Assembly (NCBI GenBank): GCA_900543615.1
Contig: UQSC01000068.1
Location: forward strand, 1-9,529
Direction of reading: 5' to 3'
Source: an uncultured Collinsella sp.
GTDB taxonomy: Bacteria; Actinomycetota; Coriobacteriia; Coriobacteriales; Coriobacteriaceae
Length of the DNA: 9,529 nucleotides
Under the pieces are notes generated by a model that ran no database searches, was not told the DNA's origin, and worked only from the letters and a program-made list of their open reading frames with translations. Shown here piece by piece: positions 6,606 through 9,529 of this stretch. Both the position numbers and the translations under genes were made by a program. Numbering within the stretch: the stretch's first letter is position 1; each line of letters opens with the position of its first letter.

Positions 6606-7505
6606 TTAGCGGCAAAGCTCCTTGATGCGCGCAACGGCGCGTTCGATGTGTTCTTGCGGGGTGGAGGCTCCGGCAGTGATGCCGATGTGGTGCGCGTCGG
6701 TAAACCATGCGGCCTCAAGCTCGGAAGCTTCCTCGATGTGATGCGTGCGCTCGCAGACGTCAGTGCAGATCTGTGCCAGGCGGCGGGTGTTGCCCGAATT
6801 TTTGCCGCCCACGACGACCATGCAATCACAGCGGTTAGCCAGCGATGCAGCCGCTTGCTGGCGCTCGCTCGTGGCAGCGCAGATGGTGTTGATCACGCGC
6901 AGTTCCTGCACGCGCGGGGTGATGGAGGCCACAACCTCGGCCAGGTTCTGCGCGGTTTGGGTTGTCTGCACAACTAGGCCCACCTTGCCCTTGAGCGGTA
7001 GCGCGTCCGCATCAGCAGCGCAACTCACGACCTGAGCGTCATCGCCGGCGTGGCCCAGGATGCCCTCAACCTCGGGGTGGCCCGGTTCGCCCACGACGAT
7101 CACGCGGTAGCCCTCGCGTACCAGGCGCTCGGCGGCCACGTGGACCTTCTTGACGTAGGGGCAGGTTGCATCGACCACGGTAAGGCCACGCCCGCGAGCG
7201 GCATCGATGACCTGCGGCACCACGCCGTGGGCGCGAATGATCACGGTGCCCGAAGCGGTGTCGTCCAAGGTGTCGGCCAGACCGACGCCTGCCTCGGCGA
7301 GCTCGCGCACCACGATGGGGTTATGGATGAGCGGACCCAAGGTATGGACCTGAGTGCACTCCCCTGCCTGCGGCGCGGCGGCCAGCGCCATATCGAGCGC
7401 ACGCTGTACGCCGTAGCAAGTGCCGGCGTGGGCAGCGATCTCGATGGTGGGCGCGTTTGCCTGGTCAGACGCGGTCGCGGCGGTGTTCGTCACGTTCTCG
7501 CTCAT
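6606..7505 (-). CDS. ispH: 4-hydroxy-3-methylbut-2-enyl diphosphate reductase
   Basis: The last enzyme of the MEP isoprenoid pathway; it reductively dehydroxylates HMBPP to isopentenyl and dimethylallyl diphosphate using a [4Fe-4S] cluster in the cytosol. The 299-residue form carries the three cluster cysteines C30 (AGTCYGVQRAL), C115 (DATCPYVKKVH) and C209 (NTICAATSERQ). Substrate-site residues are H61 in HNPIVV, H93 in RAHGV, H143 and E145 in HPEVEG, the QTT at 180-182, NSGNT (236-240) and S281 in AGASTP. Deviations from common forms are GTCYGV where GFCFGV is usual, and Gly238 where E. coli has Ser226. The ATG at 7503-7505 is preferred: it follows the plsC stop by two bases and gives a start about 20 residues before the fold. 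An in-frame ATG ten codons upstream would overlap plsC by 28 bases and lacks a better ribosome binding site. Confidence 0.97.
   Translation of the reverse strand: MSENVTNTAATASDQANAPTIEIAAHAGTCYGVQRALDMALAAAPQAGECTQVHTLGPLIHNPIVVRELAEAGVGLADTLDDTASGTVIIRAHGVVPQVIDAARGRGLTVVDATCPYVKKVHVAAERLVREGYRVIVVGEPGHPEVEGILGHAGDDAQVVSCAADADALPLKGKVGLVVQTTQTAQNLAEVVASITPRVQELRVINTICAATSERQQAAASLANRCDCMVVVGGKNSGNTRRLAQICTDVCERTHHIEEASELEAAWFTDAHHIGITAGASTPQEHIERAVARIKELCR
6618..6623 (-). promoter_or_regulatory. Possible ribosome binding site of the DUF512 gene, unusually distant
   Basis: AAGGAG on the minus strand is the only good Shine-Dalgarno-like stretch near this start, but it is 14 bases from the ATG at 6601-6603 and only two bases from an in-frame TTG at 6613-6615. 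The ATG probably relies on termination-reinitiation from ispH, whose stop is two bases away. Confidence 0.4.
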
Positions 7506-7507
7506 GG

Positions 7508-8236
7508 CTAGAACCTGCCCGGATGCTCGTCGCATAGATCGTCTCGCATGGCGTAGACGCGGTTCATGGCCTCGGACTCAAACCATTCCAAGCGCTCCGT
7601 GCGCTTAAGTCCGGCCGGCGCGTCCGAAAGCGAGACGGCCTTGCCGGCACGAATCCAGCATTTCTTGGGACGCATGAGCTTTTTGCCCGCGGGCGTGATG
7701 TCGGACCAGCCGCAGATGGCGAGCGGGTTGACGGGTGCCTTGCCCATCTGAGCAATGAGCGCAAAACCGCCGTGGACCTCGGGCTTGATCTCGCGCGAGC
7801 GGATGCGCGTGCCCTCGGGGAAGATCAGAACGTCCTCGCCGCGCTGCAGCGCATGCTGGGCGGCGCGCAGGCACTTCATATCGGCAGTACCACGCTCCAC
7901 GGGGATGCCGCCTACGCGGCTAAAGGCCCAGCGCACAATCTTGCTCTTGGCGAACTCGGATTTAAAGATGGGACGAATGCGGCGGCCCCCAAAGAACAGC
8001 GCGGTCTCCACAGCCAAGAGCTCGGCCATCGAGGTGTGGTTGCAGATGACTACGCTCCCGCGGCCGTCCTGGCGCTCAAACAGCAGATCGGCATCCTCGA
8101 CCTTCCAACGCCACATGAGCTTGGAGAAGGCCCAAAGGATGGCCATGACTACGACGACGGTGCCGCGGATGAGCGCTGGGAACTCTGCATAAGGAGCGTT
8201 GTAATAATCCTCGGGCGTCTGCTTAAACAGGCGCAT
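7508..8236 (-). CDS. plsC: 1-acyl-sn-glycerol-3-phosphate acyltransferase (PlsC/LPLAT family)
   Basis: It acylates the sn-2 position of lysophosphatidic acid to give phosphatidic acid, at the membrane. The 242 residues begin with a short cytoplasmic stretch and one hydrophobic segment (about 20-42) that should anchor or embed the N-terminus. The acyltransferase motifs follow in order: NHTSMAE (66-72) for motif I, GGIPVERG (109-116) for motif II with R115, FPEGTRIRS (139-147) for motif III, and APVNPLAI (167-174) for motif IV. Motif I normally reads HX4D; here it is HX4E (H67, E72), read directly from a GAG codon. The start is fixed by a perfect AGGAGG six bases upstream, lying in the last codons of cmk, and only three bases separate the two genes. 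The C-terminal tail after about 200 is charged and shows no further motif. The exact acyl-acceptor is inferred from the family and from plsY and gpsA in the same operon. Confidence 0.92.
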   Translation of the reverse strand: MRLFKQTPEDYYNAPYAEFPALIRGTVVVVMAILWAFSKLMWRWKVEDADLLFERQDGRGSVVICNHTSMAELLAVETALFFGGRRIRPIFKSEFAKSKIVRWAFSRVGGIPVERGTADMKCLRAAQHALQRGEDVLIFPEGTRIRSREIKPEVHGGFALIAQMGKAPVNPLAICGWSDITPAGKKLMRPKKCWIRAGKAVSLSDAPAGLKRTERLEWFESEAMNRVYAMRDDLCDEHPGRF

Positions 8237-8239
8237 GGG

Positions 8240-8926
8240 CTACCTCCTCTGGTTGATGAGGTCCTCGATTATCGAGACGACCTCATCGATGGTGTGGGCG
8301 GTGGAGTCGACGTGCACGGCGTCCTCGGCGGGCACGAGCGGGGCGACCTCGCGGCTGCTGTCGAGCTTGTCGCGCTGCTTAAGGGCGTCGAGGGTCTCGT
8401 CGACCTCGGCCTCGAGCTGCTCGGACGTGAGCGGCTGGGCGTCGTTTTGGTGACGCTGCAGCACGCGGCGACGGGCGCGCTCGCGCGGGTCGGCGGTCAG
8501 GAAGACCTTGACCTGCGCGTTAGGGAACACGACGGTTCCGATGTCGCGACCCTCGGCCACGATATCGCGGTCCTCGGCTGCGCGGCGCTGGTGGATGAGC
8601 ATGGCGGCGCGCACGCCCGGGTAGGCCGAGACCTTAGATACGTTGGCGTCGACCTGCGGGGTACGAATGGCAGCCGAAGCGTCCTGGCCGTCGATGGTCA
8701 GGCGCGTGTCCTCGCCGGTGCCGTTGGTAAAGCGAATCTCGATCTGCTCGGCGAGGGCGTCGATGGCCGCCTCGTCGTCCAGATCGATGCCGCGGTCGAG
8801 CGCGGCGAAGGTGACGGCGCGATACATGGCGCCCGTGTCGAGCTTGTTAAAGCCCAGCTGGCGGGCGATCTCTTTGGCGATAGTGGACTTGCCGGAACCG
8901 GCGGGGCCGTCGATGGCGACGATCAT
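8240..8926 (-). CDS. cmk: Cytidylate kinase ((d)CMP kinase)
   Basis: It phosphorylates CMP and dCMP to the diphosphates with ATP, in pyrimidine nucleotide metabolism in the cytosol. The 228 residues are standard for the bacterial family. Motifs: P-loop GPAGSGKST (7-15), LDTGAMYRA (29-37) of the CMP-binding region, a nucleotide-binding insert (about 60-100), EGRDIGTVVFP (125-135), the arginine-rich lid R148-R154 (DPRERARRR), and RDKLDSSREVAPL (185-197), whose D189 and R192 match the cytosine- and phosphate-contacting signature. The ATG at 8924-8926 opens directly on the P-loop strand and has AAGGAAG upstream with a spacer of about seven bases. It is separated from the pseudouridine synthase gene by 66 bases, the widest gap in the window, in which no terminator hairpin or clear promoter was seen. 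The order pseudouridine synthase - cmk - plsC - ispH is a familiar arrangement in Gram-positive bacteria. Confidence 0.98.
   Translation of the reverse strand: MIVAIDGPAGSGKSTIAKEIARQLGFNKLDTGAMYRAVTFAALDRGIDLDDEAAIDALAEQIEIRFTNGTGEDTRLTIDGQDASAAIRTPQVDANVSKVSAYPGVRAAMLIHQRRAAEDRDIVAEGRDIGTVVFPNAQVKVFLTADPRERARRRVLQRHQNDAQPLTSEQLEAEVDETLDALKQRDKLDSSREVAPLVPAEDAVHVDSTAHTIDEVVSIIEDLINQRR
8243..8248 (-). promoter_or_regulatory. Consensus ribosome binding site of plsC, inside cmk
   Basis: A perfect AGGAGG on the minus strand lies six bases before the plsC ATG and just before the cmk stop (8240-8242), so translation of the two genes is probably coupled. Confidence 0.8.
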
Positions 8927-8992
8927 GCAATGCTTCCTTTCGATGATTGACGTGCTGGTATGGTTCGCGGGCGCTGGGGCGCGGCGGGTTGC

Positions 8993-9482
8993 CTAGCCCG
9001 TGTAGCGCTCGCGGTAGGTGTTGCGCTTGGGTGCGGAGCCGTGGCTGCCGTGGTGACGCGTGCGGCTGGCAGGCGTGTCTTGGGGCTTGCCGCCGTTGCG
9101 CTTGGAGCTCGCCTGCTTGGGCGGGATGCCACCCGCTTTAAGGATCTGCACCTCGCGGTCGGTGAGCTCGCGCCACGAGCCCTTGGCCACGCCCTCGAGC
9201 TCAAGGCCGGCAAAGTTGCAGCGATGCAGACGGATTACCGGATGGTGAATCTTGCTCAACATGCGCTTGACCTGATTCTTGCGGCCCTCGCGGATGATGA
9301 CCTCCACGGCGGTGGTACCGGGCTTCACACCCTGCGGGGCCACGGCTTCAGCCTCGCGCGCGTTGATGATGCGACAGATTGCCGGCTGGCACGGGCCGTC
9401 GTCGAGCTCGATGCCGCGGCGGAGTGGTTCCAAGTCTCGATCGGTCAGTTGGCCATACACGAGTGCCTGGTAGGTCTTATAG
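8993..9482 (-). CDS. rluB: rRNA pseudouridine synthase, RsuA/RluB family, C-terminal fragment (5' end lost at contig end)
   Basis: These 162 native residues are the C-terminal part of an RsuA/RluB/RluE/RluF-type enzyme that isomerises a uridine in ribosomal RNA. Recognisable pieces are YKTYQALVYG (1-10 of the fragment), the GIELDDG turn (23-29), the conserved VIIREGRKNQVKRML (61-75), HHPVIRLHR (79-87), and KGSWRELTDRE (100-110). A basic, low-complexity tail of some 40 residues (about 121-162) follows and probably contacts RNA. The N-terminal S4 domain and the catalytic Asp motif are missing because the contig ends there, so activity cannot be judged from this piece. The open frame seems to start at an ATG inside the adapter (9497-9499), giving a false MCIRDS N-terminus; it is not a real start. 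Position before cmk favours RluB, but RsuA-like specificity is not excluded. Confidence 0.88.
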
Positions 9483-9529
9483 CTGTCTCTTATACACATC
9501 TGACGCTGCCGACGAATAGCCTTGTGTAG
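9483..9529 (-). other. Nextera/Tn5 sequencing adapter with i5 index and P5 start (library artefact), right end
   Basis: Read on the minus strand, 9529-9524 is CTACAC, the end of the P5 primer. Then 9523-9516 is AAGGCTAT, an 8-base i5 index that I recall as Nextera S520. Then 9515-9483 is the same 33-base Read 1 adapter as at the left end, finishing with the mosaic end. Bases 9483-9521 are the exact reverse complement of 1-39. This is what an untrimmed Read 2 looks like when it runs through a short insert. Confidence 0.98.

Noticed and set aside
7533..7535. Upstream ATG for ispH that would add ten residues.
   Set aside because: It has no better ribosome binding site, overlaps plsC by 28 bases, and the extra residues show no conservation signal; the closely spaced downstream ATG fits the operon pattern.
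7772..8950. A 392-codon plus-strand open frame opposite plsC and cmk.
   Set aside because: It covers two genes with intact motifs on the other strand, and its translation has no domain pattern. It is a mirror of codon bias.
8927..8992. The 66-base gap between the pseudouridine synthase and cmk as a terminator or internal promoter.
   Set aside because: No stable hairpin with a T-run and no convincing -35/-10 pair was seen on the minus strand; only the cmk ribosome binding site is supported.
40..9482. Horizontal transfer, phage, defence system or other accessory island.
   Set aside because: Every gene is a conserved housekeeping gene or belongs to a conserved family, composition looks even throughout, and there are no integrases, tRNA junctions, direct repeats or unexplained gaps.
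1..9529. A 39-base perfect terminal inverted repeat (1-39 against 9483-9521) carrying Tn5 mosaic ends, resembling a 9.5 kb transposon.
   Set aside because: The mosaic ends face the wrong way: their CAG-3' termini join the interior, which makes the interior the target DNA. There is no transposase, and index and P5 primer bases lie outside. It is a sequencing-library artefact.

Overview
The window is one assembled bacterial contig. Native DNA runs from about base 40 to base 9482 and is capped at both ends by untrimmed Illumina Nextera (Tn5 tagmentation) adapter. The left cap is 1-39. The right cap is 9483-9529 and also carries what reads as an 8-base sample index and the first bases of the P5 primer. 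No mobile element, prophage, CRISPR array or RNA gene was seen. The native DNA is high in G+C and entirely housekeeping in content. Gene content, G+C and order (pseudouridine synthase - cmk - plsC - ispH - DUF512 radical SAM - der - plsY - gpsA) suggest a Gram-positive lineage, most likely a gut-type Coriobacteriia such as a Collinsella relative. That placement is inference from memory of gene order and protein style, not a database match.

All eleven genes lie on the minus strand, so transcription runs from the right end to the left. In that order they are: an rRNA pseudouridine synthase (5' end cut off by the contig end), cytidylate kinase (cmk), 1-acylglycerol-3-phosphate acyltransferase (plsC), HMBPP reductase (ispH), a PDZ + radical SAM + DUF512 protein, the ribosome-assembly GTPase Der, acyl-phosphate:G3P acyltransferase (plsY), glycerol-3-phosphate dehydrogenase (gpsA), ribulose-5-phosphate 3-epimerase (rpe), a class V cysteine desulfurase, and a Nif3-family protein (3' end cut off). 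Nine are complete. The largest intergenic gap is 66 bases and the rest are 18 bases or less, including overlaps of 8 and 4 bases. No terminator or convincing internal promoter was seen, so this reads as one long, translationally coupled operon whose promoter lies beyond the right end.

The genes fall into a few functional groups. GpsA makes sn-glycerol-3-phosphate, PlsY acylates it and PlsC acylates it again to phosphatidic acid. The pseudouridine synthase and Der act on the ribosome. Cmk serves nucleotide supply, IspH isoprenoid supply and Rpe pentose phosphates. IspH and the DUF512 protein need [4Fe-4S] clusters, and the cysteine desulfurase downstream could supply their sulfur. The least understood native gene is the DUF512 radical SAM protein, which sits just upstream of der. 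The most important practical point is that both terminal reading frames run into adapter and encode artificial peptides.
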